Position numbers and translations under genes: made by a program. From Synechococcus sp. M44_DOE_062 (GTDB taxonomy: Bacteria; Cyanobacteriota; Cyanobacteriia; Thermostichales; Thermostichaceae), in NCBI GenBank assembly GCA_015295985.1, contig DVDX01000032.1, positions 1 to 44,739 of the forward strand: 44,739 nucleotides of DNA, given 5' to 3'. A model generated the notes under the pieces. It ran no database searches and was not told the origin of the DNA. It saw only the letters and a program-made list of their open reading frames with translations. Every line of letters starts with the position of its first letter. Position 1 is the stretch's first letter. Below are positions 9,201 through 20,003 of this stretch, piece by piece.

Positions 9201-9515
9201 TCAATCCGCCACCGGGATCCCTTCTTGGGCCAGCCATGCCGTCAGCTCTTCCCAGTTGCGATAGATGGCCAGAACCCGTGAGCGCTCCGGGTGATAGGGG
9301 GCAGCCAAGCGCTCCAACTGCAGGAAGCGAGCCTGAGGGAGAATCACCGCCGCTTCGGGGTCGCTGGGGGTAGCTCGCCTCAAAGAGCTGCTGTAGCCCC
9401 GATAGATGAGAACCAAGTCCGTTTCTCCCTCGCTTTCCACCTCAACCCGGAGCACCTCTTGCGGGTGGTCTTGGCTATAGCGCTCCAGGGCCAAGGGCCA
9501 GGGCAGGGCCCTCAT
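9201..9515 (-). CDS. Conserved cyanobacterial hypothetical protein
   Basis: A soluble 104-residue protein with alternating strand-like hydrophobics (LRVEVESEGETDLVLIYRGYSSSL) followed by a segment with PEAAVILPQARFLQLERLAAPYHPER. I recall similar short proteins in cyanobacteria and plastid lineages (possibly the DUF7734 group), but I cannot confirm this from sequence alone. Its start overlaps the stop of the upstream DUF3177 gene as ATGA (9512-9515), so the two are probably translated together. No catalytic motif is visible. Confidence 0.75.
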   Translation of the reverse strand: MRALPWPLALERYSQDHPQEVLRVEVESEGETDLVLIYRGYSSSLRRATPSDPEAAVILPQARFLQLERLAAPYHPERSRVLAIYRNWEELTAWLAQEGIPVAD

Positions 9516-10099
9516 GCTTCCAGTTCCCCCTTATCAGTTCCAGGCCGCAGCCGCCAGACGAAATAGACGCTGTAAAGCAAATAGGCCACCAGCCCCCAAG
9601 CCCCCACGCTTCCCAACAGCTCCAGGGGCACCTGGGGGTGGAAAATTTCCCGAAACTCCAGCGGCGGCCCAAACCAGGCCCGGCATTCCTCCGACAAAGA
9701 AGCGCGGAAAGCACAGGGCACAAAGGCCCCCGAAAAGAGGATCCCGGCTCCCATATAGCCGGTCAAGCTCCACCGCCAGAGCCGAAAGACCCGCGCCGCC
9801 CAGCTTCTCGACTGCTCGAGAGCAGCACTCCAATCCCGCCAAAACCAAAGACAAACCACGATCAACAGTCGTGCCATCGCCCCACTGAGAAAGCTAACGG
9901 GCAGGCCCCCCATCATCAGGTATACCGTCACCGCCAAGAGGCTCGATACCCGCCAATAAACGATTAAGAACTGAATCAAGGGCCGCAACCCCACCGCAAA
10001 AGCCCAAACCAGCAGCAGCAATGGCATCACCACAGTTAGCGCCACTGCCAAACGGTAGTCCAGCCAGATCGCATCCACTAGCCAACTCTGGGGAGTCAT
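9512..10099 (-). CDS. DUF3177-type multi-pass membrane protein
   Basis: A protein of about 195 residues with four or five hydrophobic segments (e.g. LAVALTVVMPLLLLVWAFAVGL, LLAVTVYLMMGGLPVSFL, GAGILFSGAFVPCAF, LGSVGAWGLVAYLLYSVYFVW). It resembles the cyanobacteria-restricted DUF3177 family, whose function is unknown to me. A TTG at 10150 is in frame, but the ATG at 10099 is preceded by GAGGGTGAGG at good spacing and gives the expected start MTPQSWLVDAIWLDYRLAV. A TATACT-like -10 element lies just upstream near 10130. It is coupled to the 104-residue gene by an ATGA overlap. Confidence 0.8.
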   Translation of the reverse strand: MTPQSWLVDAIWLDYRLAVALTVVMPLLLLVWAFAVGLRPLIQFLIVYWRVSSLLAVTVYLMMGGLPVSFLSGAMARLLIVVCLWFWRDWSAALEQSRSWAARVFRLWRWSLTGYMGAGILFSGAFVPCAFRASLSEECRAWFGPPLEFREIFHPQVPLELLGSVGAWGLVAYLLYSVYFVWRLRPGTDKGELEA

Positions 10100-10452
10100 C
10101 CTCACCCTCTGCCACCCCTGCCCCTTAGTATATAGAGCTGCGGGATCCAAAGTGGGATCACACAGAGTTGCGGAATATTAACGCCTTCCGGCTATCCCAA
10201 GCAAAACTTTACACCCAGGAGGCTTCAGAAAGTTTTCCGATTCTGCCACTGCCGATCCGCGAAAGTGGTAGATTCTTAGCTAGATCCTCAGAAGAGGAAG
10301 AGTATCCCTGTCGTTCGGAAGGCTAGCTGCCTGTCTGAGCGACGACCTGAGTTCCCTTCAGACCTTGACCCGGTTTAATCTCGTTAAGTATTGTTACTTA
10401 ATCGTGTTACCTTGGGTTAAGGTCAAACCTCGAGAGGCATGACCTCGAAACC
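10100..10452. other. Divergent intergenic region between DUF3177 gene and atp operon
   Basis: About 350 bases without a gene. It should hold promoters for the minus-strand DUF3177 gene (TATACT-like element near 10130 on the minus strand) and for the plus-strand atp operon. Its striking content is the self-complementary element at 10361-10424. I could not assign a convincing -35/-10 pair for the atp operon. Confidence 0.6.
10361..10424 (+). promoter_or_regulatory. 64-nt self-complementary leader element before atpI
   Basis: Outer arms GACCTTGACCC (10361-10371) and GGGTTAAGGTC (10414-10424) pair over 11 positions as RNA, with one G-U pair. Inner arms TTAAGTA (10384-10390) and TACTTAA (10395-10401) are a perfect 7-bp inverted repeat around TTGT. 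The two 12-base segments between the arms are equal in length and can form several further U-A and G-U pairs. The whole thing would fold as one long imperfect hairpin about 28 bases before the first atpI start. It lacks a T-tract, so it does not look like a simple terminator. Confidence 0.55.
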
Positions 10453-11028
10453 ATGGCCCGTTCTTCCAGACTCCTCTCTCACAGTGCTGCCCGCTGGAAG
10501 GCGACCCAGTGGAAGCCCAGACCACTGCCTCCCTTGGAGCATGCACCTCTTTCTCCGAAGCAGGAGGGAGGGACAAGGGATCCAGTCAGGTCGGAGTCAT
10601 CACCTGCCTTGGGGAAGCCTGATTTGCCAGGGAACGTGAAGAGTGGAGCCAAGCAGGCGGCAGTTGCTGGCGGCGGGAGCTACGAAGCGCTGCAGCTATG
10701 GCTGGCGCTGGTTACCTTGGGGGTGAGTCTGGCCATCGCCGTGGGGGTGGCCCTGGTTTACTCCCTGGGGGTAGCTGCCAACTACTTGCTCGGGGCAGTC
10801 GTCGGCGTGGTTTATCTGCGCATGCTGGGCCGCGGCGTAGCGGAGCTGGGCAAAAGCCGCAACCGTTTGGGGGTGACGCGCTTGGCTCTGTTTGTTGGGC
10901 TGATCATTTTAGCCACTCAGGTGAAGTCTTTGCAGATTTTGCCCATTTTTTTGGGGTTCATGACCTACAAGGTCACCCTGCTCATTCATCTTGTCCAGAC
11001 CTTAACCCGTTCATCTTCTTCTGTGTGA
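10453..11028 (+). CDS. atpI: ATP synthase subunit I (AtpI/Atp1)
   Basis: The 191-residue protein is the small membrane protein that begins cyanobacterial atp operons and is thought to assist c-ring assembly. The C-terminal ~120 residues contain four hydrophobic helices ([76 protein letters not shown]), matching the family. The N-terminal ~65 residues are Pro/Arg/Ser-rich and not typical. The true start may be downstream, for example the GTG near 10637, so the ATG at 10453 is only one possible start. Its stop overlaps the atpB start as TGATG. Confidence 0.85.
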   Translation: MARSSRLLSHSAARWKATQWKPRPLPPLEHAPLSPKQEGGTRDPVRSESSPALGKPDLPGNVKSGAKQAAVAGGGSYEALQLWLALVTLGVSLAIAVGVALVYSLGVAANYLLGAVVGVVYLRMLGRGVAELGKSRNRLGVTRLALFVGLIILATQVKSLQILPIFLGFMTYKVTLLIHLVQTLTRSSSSV

Positions 11029-11780
11029 TGCCCATGAACCTGTCCTTCTTCTCTACTCCTCTTTTGGCAGAACTCGAGGTTGGCCATCACCTCTACTGGC
11101 ACCTAGGCAAATTCACCGTTCACGGGCAGGTTTTGATCGCCAGTTGGATCGCCATTGCCCTAATCTTGACGGTGGTCATCTTGGGCACCCGTCAACTGCA
11201 GCGGGAGCCGGCTGGCCTGCAAAACTTTGTCGAGTATGCCCTGGAATTTGTGCAAAGCATTGCCCGTGCCCAGATTGGTGAGAAAAACTTCCGGCCCTGG
11301 GTACCCTATGTCGGCACCTTGTTCCTGTTTATCTTTGTCTCCAACTGGATGGGCAACCTCTTCCCGTGGAAGCTGATTCCTCTGCCGGAAGGGGAGCTGG
11401 CCTCTCCCACCAACGACATCAACACCACTGCCGGCTTGGCACTCCTCACCAGCATCATGTATTTCGTGGCTGGCATCAGCAAGCGGGGGCTGTCTTATTT
11501 CAAAAAGTACATCGAACCTACCCCGATTCTGCTGCCCATCAATGTTTTGGAAGATTTCACCAAGCCCCTTTCCCTGAGTTTCCGTCTATTCGGTAACATC
11601 CTGGCGGAAGAGCTGGTGATAGCGGTGCTGGTGCTGCTGGTGCCTCTGTTTATCCCGGTGCCGGTGATGGTTCTGTTTCTGTTTACGGGGGCAATTCAGG
11701 CTTTGATCTTCTCAACCCTCTCGGCAGCTTACATTGGAGAGGCACTGGAAGGTCATGGAGGAGGGGATCACCACGATTGA
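11028..11780 (+). CDS. atpB: ATP synthase F0 subunit a
   Basis: The 250-residue membrane subunit forms the proton half-channels against the c ring. The segment [14 protein letters not shown] carries the essential Arg and partner residues of subunit a, and the end region [17 protein letters not shown] is also typical. The ATG at 11028 overlaps the atpI stop by one base (TGATG). A second ATG at 11034 is possible. The reading frame is open further upstream, but that part overlaps atpI and has no family similarity. It is the second gene of the atp operon. Confidence 0.97.
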   Translation: MPMNLSFFSTPLLAELEVGHHLYWHLGKFTVHGQVLIASWIAIALILTVVILGTRQLQREPAGLQNFVEYALEFVQSIARAQIGEKNFRPWVPYVGTLFLFIFVSNWMGNLFPWKLIPLPEGELASPTNDINTTAGLALLTSIMYFVAGISKRGLSYFKKYIEPTPILLPINVLEDFTKPLSLSFRLFGNILAEELVIAVLVLLVPLFIPVPVMVLFLFTGAIQALIFSTLSAAYIGEALEGHGGGDHHD

Positions 11781-12229
<449 letters not shown>

Positions 12230-12331
12230 TGCCCTACGGGGGCGGGCCGCAGCAATGGCTGAGGTAAGCCATATCCGCCCCCCAACCTGGCTTGATGGTA
12301 AACCTAAGTTCTGTTTGGGGTTACAACACCC

Positions 12332-12805
12332 ATGCTCTTCCAAACTCTATTGGCTGTTGAAGCGGCTGAAAAAGGTGGTCTTTTCGATCTGGATGCCACC
12401 CTACCCCTGATAGCCATTCAGTTTTTGCTGTTGGTGGCGGTGCTCAATTCTCTTTTCTATGAGCCGGTCAGCCGAGCCATCGATAGCCGCAGCGACTACA
12501 TCCGCACCACTCAAGCGGAAGCCCAAGAGCGGTTGGACAAGGCGGTGTCCCTGACCCGACAGTACGAGGCTGAGATCAGCCAGGCTCGCTTGCAAGCTCA
12601 GCAGGTGATCGCCGAAGCGGAGGCCAGTGCTGCCCGCATTCGCTCTGAGAAGCTGGCTGCTGTGCAGGCGGAGATCCAGCAGAAGCTGGAGGCGGCACGG
12701 CTACAAGTTGAGCGGGAGAAGCAAGCAGCTCTTGCCGAATTACAGCAGCAGGTGGATGTGATCGCTGCCCAGATTACCCAGAAGCTGTTGAGCGGTGCTC
12801 GTTGA
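12332..12805 (+). CDS. atpF': ATP synthase F0 subunit b'
   Basis: The 157-residue protein has one N-terminal transmembrane segment (about residues 25-45, [18 protein letters not shown]) followed by a long Ala/Glu/Gln-rich coiled coil. It lies before the b gene, which is the photosynthetic-type arrangement of paired b' and b in the peripheral stalk. Its start at 12332 follows a ~100-base spacer from atpE. This gene is also called atpG in some cyanobacterial annotations. Confidence 0.95.
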   Translation: MLFQTLLAVEAAEKGGLFDLDATLPLIAIQFLLLVAVLNSLFYEPVSRAIDSRSDYIRTTQAEAQERLDKAVSLTRQYEAEISQARLQAQQVIAEAEASAARIRSEKLAAVQAEIQQKLEAARLQVEREKQAALAELQQQVDVIAAQITQKLLSGAR

Positions 12806-12839
12806 TTGCCGGTTGGAAGTGCTTTGGGAGGAGCGTGCG

Positions 12840-13403
12840 ATGCCTGTGTGGAGTTGGGTGGCCGGTTGGAGCTTGGCTGTGGCCGAGACGACGGAGCTAT
12901 CCCCAGAAGCCGAGGCAGGAGGGGGAGATCTCTTGGCCAGGATTCTCGAGAGCAACCTGATCAACATTGCCATCATTCTCACCTTGCTGTTTATCTTGGG
13001 TCGCAAAGTAGTGGGAGAAGCTCTGGCCAAGCGGCGGGAGGGAATCCTAGAAGAATTGCGGCAGGCGGAGCAGCGCAAGCAGGAAGCCATCGAGAGACTG
13101 GCGGAGGAGCAGCAAAAGCTGGCCCAGGCTCAGCAGGAGGCTGAACGTATCCGCAAGCAGGCGGAAGCCAACGCCGCAGCCCGTCGGCAAGAGTTGTTGG
13201 AGCAGGCGGAGCGGGAAGTGGAGCGGCTGCGGGCCAATGCTGAGAAAGAGTTGTCCAGCGAGCAGGAGCGGATTCTTCAAGAGTTGCGTCGGCAGATCGT
13301 TCGCCAAGCCCTGAGCAAGGTGGAGCAGGAGTTGCCGCAGCACCTCAACGAAGAGGTTCACCGCAGCTTGATCGAGAGAGGGATCCAAATGATTGCCCGC
13401 TAG
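12840..13403 (+). CDS. atpF: ATP synthase F0 subunit b
   Basis: The 187-residue peripheral stalk subunit has an N-terminal segment followed by the membrane helix [19 protein letters not shown] and a long charged coiled coil rich in EQ/KQ/ER. The ATG at 12840 is chosen because GGGAGGAG (12826-12833) lies six bases upstream. An in-frame ATG at 12795 would overlap the b' gene and lacks such a site. The spacing fits operon translation. Confidence 0.96.
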   Translation: MPVWSWVAGWSLAVAETTELSPEAEAGGGDLLARILESNLINIAIILTLLFILGRKVVGEALAKRREGILEELRQAEQRKQEAIERLAEEQQKLAQAQQEAERIRKQAEANAAARRQELLEQAEREVERLRANAEKELSSEQERILQELRRQIVRQALSKVEQELPQHLNEEVHRSLIERGIQMIAR

Positions 13404-13423
13404 CTCTCAAGGAGGAGAAAGGT

Positions 13424-15537
<2,114 letters not shown>

Positions 15538-15565
15538 CGTGACGCGGATCCCTGTCAACCACCAT

Positions 15566-15589
15566 TCGCGTTAGCGGGACGGAGTCCTT
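15566..15589 (+). repeat. Dispersed ~24-bp repeat, copy 3 (variant A)
   Basis: This copy is exactly identical over 24 bases to the reverse complement of 37511-37534. The core is GTTAGCGGGACGGAGTCC. It sits in the atpA-atpG spacer, four bases before an ATG (15594) that is out of use, and 19 bases before the gamma start at 15608. Confidence 0.85.
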
Positions 15590-15607
15590 AAATGGAGGGA
15601 ATAGGTT

Positions 15608-16552
15608 ATGGCAAACCTCAAGCGTATTCGCGATCGCATCAAGGCGGTCAAAAACACCCGCAAAATCACTGAGGCCATGCGGCTGGTGGCAGCAGCCCGG
15701 GTGCGGCGTGCCCAAGAGCAAGTGATGGCCACCCGTCCCTTTGCCGACCGACTGGCCCAGGTTTTCTATCGGCTGCAAACTCGGCTGCGGCTGGAAGATG
15801 TCAACTTGCCTCTGCTGAAGCAGCGCCCCATTCAAACGGTAGGGCTGTTGGCGGTGGCCGGGGATCGGGGCCTGTGCGGAGCCTACAACGCCAATGTAAT
15901 CAAGCGTACCGAAGAGCGTATCCGCGAACTGCAGGAGACGGGGCAGCAGGTGCAGCTTTACCTGGTAGGCCGCAAGGCGGTGCAGTATTTTCAGCGACGC
16001 TCTGCTCCCATCGCCAAGACTTACGTGAATTTGTCTCAGATCCCCACGGCGGCTGAGGCTGCCCAGATTGGGGATCAGCTCCTCTCGGCCTTCTTGTCGG
16101 AGAAGGTGGACAAGGTAGAGCTGCTCTATACCCGCTTTGTCTCTTTGATCAGCTCCCGTCCGGTGGTGCAATCCCTGTTGCCCCTCGATCCGTCGCGGCT
16201 GGCCACTCAAGACGACGAAATCTTTCGCCTTTTGGTGCGGGGCGGAGAGTTTACCGTTGAGCGCAGCAAAGTCATCGCAGCGGTCTCGGCCCCACCTCAG
16301 GACATGATCTTTGAGCAGGATCCCGTGCAGATTCTGGATGCGCTGCTGCCGCTGTACTTGAACAACCAGTTGCTGCGGGCCTTGCAGGAGGCGGCGGCCA
16401 GCGAATTGGCAGCTCGCATGACGGCCATGAACAACGCCAGCGACAATGCCAGCGAGCTTATCCGCACGCTGGGTCTTGCCTATAACAAAGCTCGCCAGGC
16501 GGCCATTACTCAGGAGATCCTGGAGGTGGTGGCCGGAGCAGAAGCTCTGTAG
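15608..16552 (+). CDS. atpG: ATP synthase F1 subunit gamma, cyanobacterial type
   Basis: The 314-residue central rotor subunit has the typical N-terminus [25 protein letters not shown] and C-terminus [30 protein letters not shown]. The length matches cyanobacterial gamma, which is longer than the E. coli protein because of a regulatory insertion in the middle (near [17 protein letters not shown] to APPQDM). The chloroplast redox Cys pair is absent, as in other cyanobacteria. It is the last gene of the operon. The beta and epsilon genes are not in the window, as expected, since cyanobacteria usually carry them elsewhere. It is often named atpC in cyanobacteria. Confidence 0.97.
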   Translation: MANLKRIRDRIKAVKNTRKITEAMRLVAAARVRRAQEQVMATRPFADRLAQVFYRLQTRLRLEDVNLPLLKQRPIQTVGLLAVAGDRGLCGAYNANVIKRTEERIRELQETGQQVQLYLVGRKAVQYFQRRSAPIAKTYVNLSQIPTAAEAAQIGDQLLSAFLSEKVDKVELLYTRFVSLISSRPVVQSLLPLDPSRLATQDDEIFRLLVRGGEFTVERSKVIAAVSAPPQDMIFEQDPVQILDALLPLYLNNQLLRALQEAAASELAARMTAMNNASDNASELIRTLGLAYNKARQAAITQEILEVVAGAEAL

Positions 16553-16557
16553 ATTTC

Positions 16558-18267
16558 TCAGAGGGGATCCCCTGAGGAGCCGAGGTTGCGTTGTCGCGCC
16601 ATCTGGGAGTTGAGCAGAATCACCGGCAAGATCCCCACCAAGACGATGGCCAAGGCCGGTGCCCCTGCTTCCGCCAGACGCTCATCGGCTGCCAAACGGT
16701 AGGTCTGCACCGCCAAGGTGTCGAAGTTGAAGGGCCGCAGCACCATCGTGGCCGGCAGCTCCTTCATCACATCCACAAATACCAGCAGCATGGCCCCCAA
16801 GATGCCACCGCTCATCAGGGGCAAATGCACCCGCCAGAGGGTACCCAGGGATCCCTGTCCCAGGCTGCGGGCTGCCTCATCCAAACTGGGGGGAATGCGC
16901 AGCAGCGTGGCCTCGACGGTGGCCAAAGAAACGGCCAAAAACCGCACCAGATAGCCGAACACCAAAGCTGTGAGGGTGCCGCCGATCACCAGGCCAGGCG
17001 GCTGTTGCAGCACCACCTGCCGCAGGTAGCTCAGCAGTTGATCCAACCACCCTAGGGGAATCAGAACCCCCACCGCAATCACCACCCCGGGCAGCGCGTA
17101 GCCCAGAGAAGACAACTGCACCGCCAGCCGCAGGCCCCACGGGGATCCCCCCTGCAGCCGCAGCCCGTACAGCACCACCACCGACACGGAAACGGCAATA
17201 GCAGCCGTGATGATGGATAGCAGAAAGCTGTTCTGGGCGTAGCTCCAAAAGCGGCGACCCAGCTCCCCCTGGCGCAGGGTCATATTGAGCAGAATCAAGG
17301 CCGGAACGACGAAGCCCAGCCCAATCGGGATCCCACAGGCCAGCCAGGCCCCCACTGCCCGGATCCCTTGTAGGCGGTAACGGGTTGGGGAGGGTTTAGA
17401 CCCTTGGCGATAGTAGCGCGCCCGCCGGCGGGAGAATTGCTCCACCGTCATCAGCAGCAGCACCAGCAGCAACAGCAGAGCGGAAAGCTGAGCCGCCGCC
17501 ACCGGATTGCCCAGAGCTGTCCAGGTGCGGTAGATGCCCGTGGTGAAGGTGTCTACTCCGAAATAGCTGACCGTACCAAAATCATTGAGGGTCTCCATCA
17601 AGGCCAGCAGACAGCCGGCCACAATGCCCGGTCGGGCCAACGGCAACGCCACCTTACGAAAGCTGGCCCAAGGCCCATAACCCAGGGAGCGACTCACCTC
17701 CAAACAGGCCACCGACTGTTCCTGAAAGGCCAACCGGGCCGAGAGATAAACATAGGGATAGAGGGCGAGGATAAGCAGCAGGATTGCCCCCCACAATGAG
17801 CGAATGTTGGGGAACCAGTAGTCGCCAATCCCCCAACCCGTAATCCGCCGCAGCCAGATCTGGAAACCGCCGGTCACCTGCAAAAAATCGGTGTAGGCAT
17901 AGGCCAACACATAGGTGGGAGCCGCTAGAGGCAGCACCAACATCCACTCCAGCCAGGCCCGCCCCCAAAACTGACACATGGTCACCAGCCAGGCGGTGCC
18001 ACTGCCCACCAGGATGACCCCCACCGCCACCCCTGCCATCATCACCAGGCTATTGCGCACGTAGAGCCCCAAGACGGTGTCGGCTAGATGTTCCCAAACC
18101 TGCCGCTCGTCCGCAAAAAGGCTGAGCAGCACCGTCAGAGTGGGAATCAAAATTAAGCCCGTCAAGGCTAGGGTCAGCAGCGTCCAACCCCTGAGCCAGC
18201 GCAGCCAGGCCCCCTTGAGAGAATGGTCAAGGCGTTTACCCAGATTCAGCCAAGCCAGCTTTTCCAT
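16558..18267 (-). CDS. futB: Ferric iron ABC transporter permease (FutB/FbpB-like)
   Basis: A protein of about 569 residues with two fused binding-protein-dependent permease domains, about 12 transmembrane helices in all. Each half has an EAA-type loop (e.g. EVSRSLGYGPWASFRKVALPLARPG and DEAARSLGQGSLGTLWRVHLPLMSGG). This fused layout is typical of Fe3+ permeases of the FbpB/FutB/SfuB group. The frame extends to a TTG at 18348, but the first ATG at 18267 (MEKLAWLNLG) is preferred; the extension overlaps a dispersed-repeat copy. It is the second gene after the substrate-binding protein, 230 bases downstream. The ATPase subunit (futC) is not adjacent. Confidence 0.92.
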   Translation of the reverse strand: MEKLAWLNLGKRLDHSLKGAWLRWLRGWTLLTLALTGLILIPTLTVLLSLFADERQVWEHLADTVLGLYVRNSLVMMAGVAVGVILVGSGTAWLVTMCQFWGRAWLEWMLVLPLAAPTYVLAYAYTDFLQVTGGFQIWLRRITGWGIGDYWFPNIRSLWGAILLLILALYPYVYLSARLAFQEQSVACLEVSRSLGYGPWASFRKVALPLARPGIVAGCLLALMETLNDFGTVSYFGVDTFTTGIYRTWTALGNPVAAAQLSALLLLLVLLLMTVEQFSRRRARYYRQGSKPSPTRYRLQGIRAVGAWLACGIPIGLGFVVPALILLNMTLRQGELGRRFWSYAQNSFLLSIITAAIAVSVSVVVLYGLRLQGGSPWGLRLAVQLSSLGYALPGVVIAVGVLIPLGWLDQLLSYLRQVVLQQPPGLVIGGTLTALVFGYLVRFLAVSLATVEATLLRIPPSLDEAARSLGQGSLGTLWRVHLPLMSGGILGAMLLVFVDVMKELPATMVLRPFNFDTLAVQTYRLAADERLAEAGAPALAIVLVGILPVILLNSQMARQRNLGSSGDPL

Positions 18268-18278
18268 CAACTGCAAAA

Positions 18279-18300
18279 GTGCTCCCCACCGCTGACGCGA
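18279..18300 (-). repeat. Dispersed ~24-bp repeat, copy 4 (variant B)
   Basis: On the minus strand it reads TCGCGTCAGCGG, then TGGGGAGCAC, matching the copy at 8-30 at 20 of 22 positions. It is located 11 bases upstream of the preferred permease start, so it is probably leader sequence. Confidence 0.7.
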
Positions 18301-18499
18301 ATGAAACCCGCAGGATCTGGCAAAGACTTTTTCTTCACCGCTTCCCAATTGTCAGGCAAATCCTAGGAAAAAATGAAGAGATTAGTCTCAAGACCAAAAT
18401 CTAAGACTTGGTTTTGCCCTATAGTCAAGCCATAACCTATGCCGGGGAGCCAATAAAGAAGACTCTCGGCCACCCCGGCGCTCTGGGCGATCCCAACCC

Positions 18500-19546
18500 C
18501 TATCGCCAACCTGCCCGATCCATGACCCTCAATGCATCAGGGGTGACACGGCCAATGCTAGCAGCGTTGATTGTATCTTCCTTAAAGGTGCCAAGGCTGG
18601 CCACCACCGAGTCGATCTCGGCCCCCGGCAGTACCGGGTACTCGTTGTTGCTCTGGGCAAAAATGGCCTGTGCCTCTGGCCCGGAGAGAAACTCCAAGAA
18701 TTGGATGGCTGCTTCTTTGTTGGGAGCTGTTTTCAGAATGCCGGCCCCGCTGATGTTGACGTGGGTGCCGCGATCCTGTTGATTGGGGAAGAAAACACCG
18801 ATTTTCTCGGCTACAGCGCGATCTTCGGGCTTGTCAGATTTGATCAAACGCGGCAGATAGTAGGTGTTGGACAAAGCTACGTCTCCCACTCCGGCAGCCA
18901 CCGCTTTGATCTGATCGGTGTCCCCCCCTTCCGGCGGGCGGGCAAAATTGGCCACCAAACCTCGCGCCCACTTTTCGGCCTCGGAGATCCCATGAGCCAA
19001 GATGATCGAGGCCGTCAAAGATTGGCTGTAGACGTGGTTGGACGAGCGGGTGAGCACCTTGCCCCGCCATTTGGGGTTCGCCAAGTCCTCGTAGGTGGAC
19101 AACTCCTTGGGATCCACCTTGTCTTTGTTGTACATGATCACCCGCGCCCGCTTGGTGAGGCCAAACCAGTACCCCTCTGGATCCCGTAGAGACTCAGGAA
19201 TGTTCTTGGAAAGTGTCTCGGACTGAATGGGCTGAAACAAACCTTCGTTTTGAGCCCGCCACAGCCGGGCCGCATCCACTGTCATTAAGATATCAGCAGG
19301 GCTGTTGGATCCCTCGCTGCGGATGCGCTGGACGAGCTCGTCGGCTATGCCCTCCAGCCAGTTGACCGTAATGCCTGTTTTTTCCTTGAAAAGCTCGTAC
19401 AACTTTTCGTCTGTGCCGTAGTGACGGGATGTGTAGAGGTTTACTTCCCGATTGGCGCCATGGGCCGGACGCAGAAGAGACCCTGCTGCCAGAGCCGCAG
19501 AACCCAGCGTGGCTCCACTGACAAATTGCCGTCGCGATAAGCGCAT
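18500..19546 (-). CDS. futA: Ferric iron ABC transporter substrate-binding protein (FutA-like)
   Basis: A 348-residue extracytoplasmic Fe3+-binding protein. The N-terminus MRLSRRQFVSGATLGSAAL is a twin-arginine (Tat) signal with an RRQF core followed by a hydrophobic stretch and an AHGA cleavage region. The mature part has the FutA features NLYTSRHYGTDEKLYELF, YWFGLTKRARVIMYNKD and the tyrosine pair in LSNTYYLPRL used for iron binding. The ATG at 19546 is chosen because AGGAG (19553-19557, minus) lies six bases upstream; the in-frame TTG at 19552 abuts that site. A Fur-box-like sequence is about 150 bases upstream. Confidence 0.95.
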   Translation of the reverse strand: MRLSRRQFVSGATLGSAALAAGSLLRPAHGANREVNLYTSRHYGTDEKLYELFKEKTGITVNWLEGIADELVQRIRSEGSNSPADILMTVDAARLWRAQNEGLFQPIQSETLSKNIPESLRDPEGYWFGLTKRARVIMYNKDKVDPKELSTYEDLANPKWRGKVLTRSSNHVYSQSLTASIILAHGISEAEKWARGLVANFARPPEGGDTDQIKAVAAGVGDVALSNTYYLPRLIKSDKPEDRAVAEKIGVFFPNQQDRGTHVNISGAGILKTAPNKEAAIQFLEFLSGPEAQAIFAQSNNEYPVLPGAEIDSVVASLGTFKEDTINAASIGRVTPDALRVMDRAGWR

Positions 19547-19698
19547 ACCCAACTCCTAAGTTCAAAAACATCTCAAGAGACAGAGCTCCACCGGCCAAGC
19601 TGGCCATGCCTCTCTCTGAGAAAAAACCTGAAAGCTACGCCCAAAGGACAAAGGCGGTTCCCGCAAATCTTACTCTGTTGACCCTCATCTTAGGCCAG

Positions 19699-19718
19699 CT
19701 TTATTGAGACTTTTATTC
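19699..19718 (-). promoter_or_regulatory. Fur-box-like site upstream of futA
   Basis: On the minus strand the site reads GAATAAAAG followed by TCTCAATAAA. From memory, FurA sites of Anabaena iron genes resemble AAATAAAT followed by TCTCAATAAA, so about 15 of 19 positions agree, including the complete TCTCAATAAA half. It is AT-rich in a GC-rich genome and lies about 150 bases before the futA ATG. Iron-dependent repression of futA-futB is a reasonable inference. Confidence 0.55.
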
Positions 19719-19860
19719 AAGAACCTCGCCTTGGGGCAATGATAGAGGATCTCAAGTACAGGGTCAAGCTCTTAGAAGTTTTTCTCATCTCTCACCCTTT
19801 GGGATGGAACTGGGTAACTTCACCTTGTCCTCGACAGCGCCTGAGATAGCCGGCAACCCA

Positions 19861-19886
19861 GCCAATCTTGTTGGCCAATCTTGTTG
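19861..19886 (+). repeat. Perfect 13-bp tandem duplication
   Basis: GCCAATCTTGTTG occurs twice in direct succession (19861-19873 and 19874-19886). It lies about 120 bases upstream of the RCK channel gene. Confidence 0.9.
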
Positions 19887-19936
19887 AGCAACCGGTCTGT
19901 GGTTGGAACCCTGCGGTCAGCAGTATTGACAACACC

Positions 19937-19964
19937 CGCAAAAGCTGGAACGCAAAAGCTGGAA
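19937..19964 (+). repeat. Perfect 14-bp tandem duplication
   Basis: CGCAAAAGCTGGAA occurs twice in direct succession (19937-19950 and 19951-19964), ending 39 bases before the RCK channel start and so probably within its promoter or leader. Confidence 0.9.
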
Positions 19965-20003
19965 AGGCTTCGGGTATAACGGGAGCAGGGTAGATGGCGG
20001 AGT

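Larger units (their letters stand above)
19547..20003. other. Divergent regulatory spacer between futA and the RCK channel gene
   Basis: About 457 bases without a convincing gene. It holds a Fur-box-like site (19699-19718) and two perfect tandem duplications (13 bp at 19861-19886 and 14 bp at 19937-19964). A TATAAC hexamer near 19975 is only about 24 bases before the channel start and has no clear -35 partner. Confidence 0.6.

Noticed and set aside
18441-18479. GCCGGGG...CCCCGGC inverted repeat between futA and futB as a terminator
   Set aside because: The arms are 7 bp with a 25-base gap and no T-tract follows, so a terminator call is not supported.
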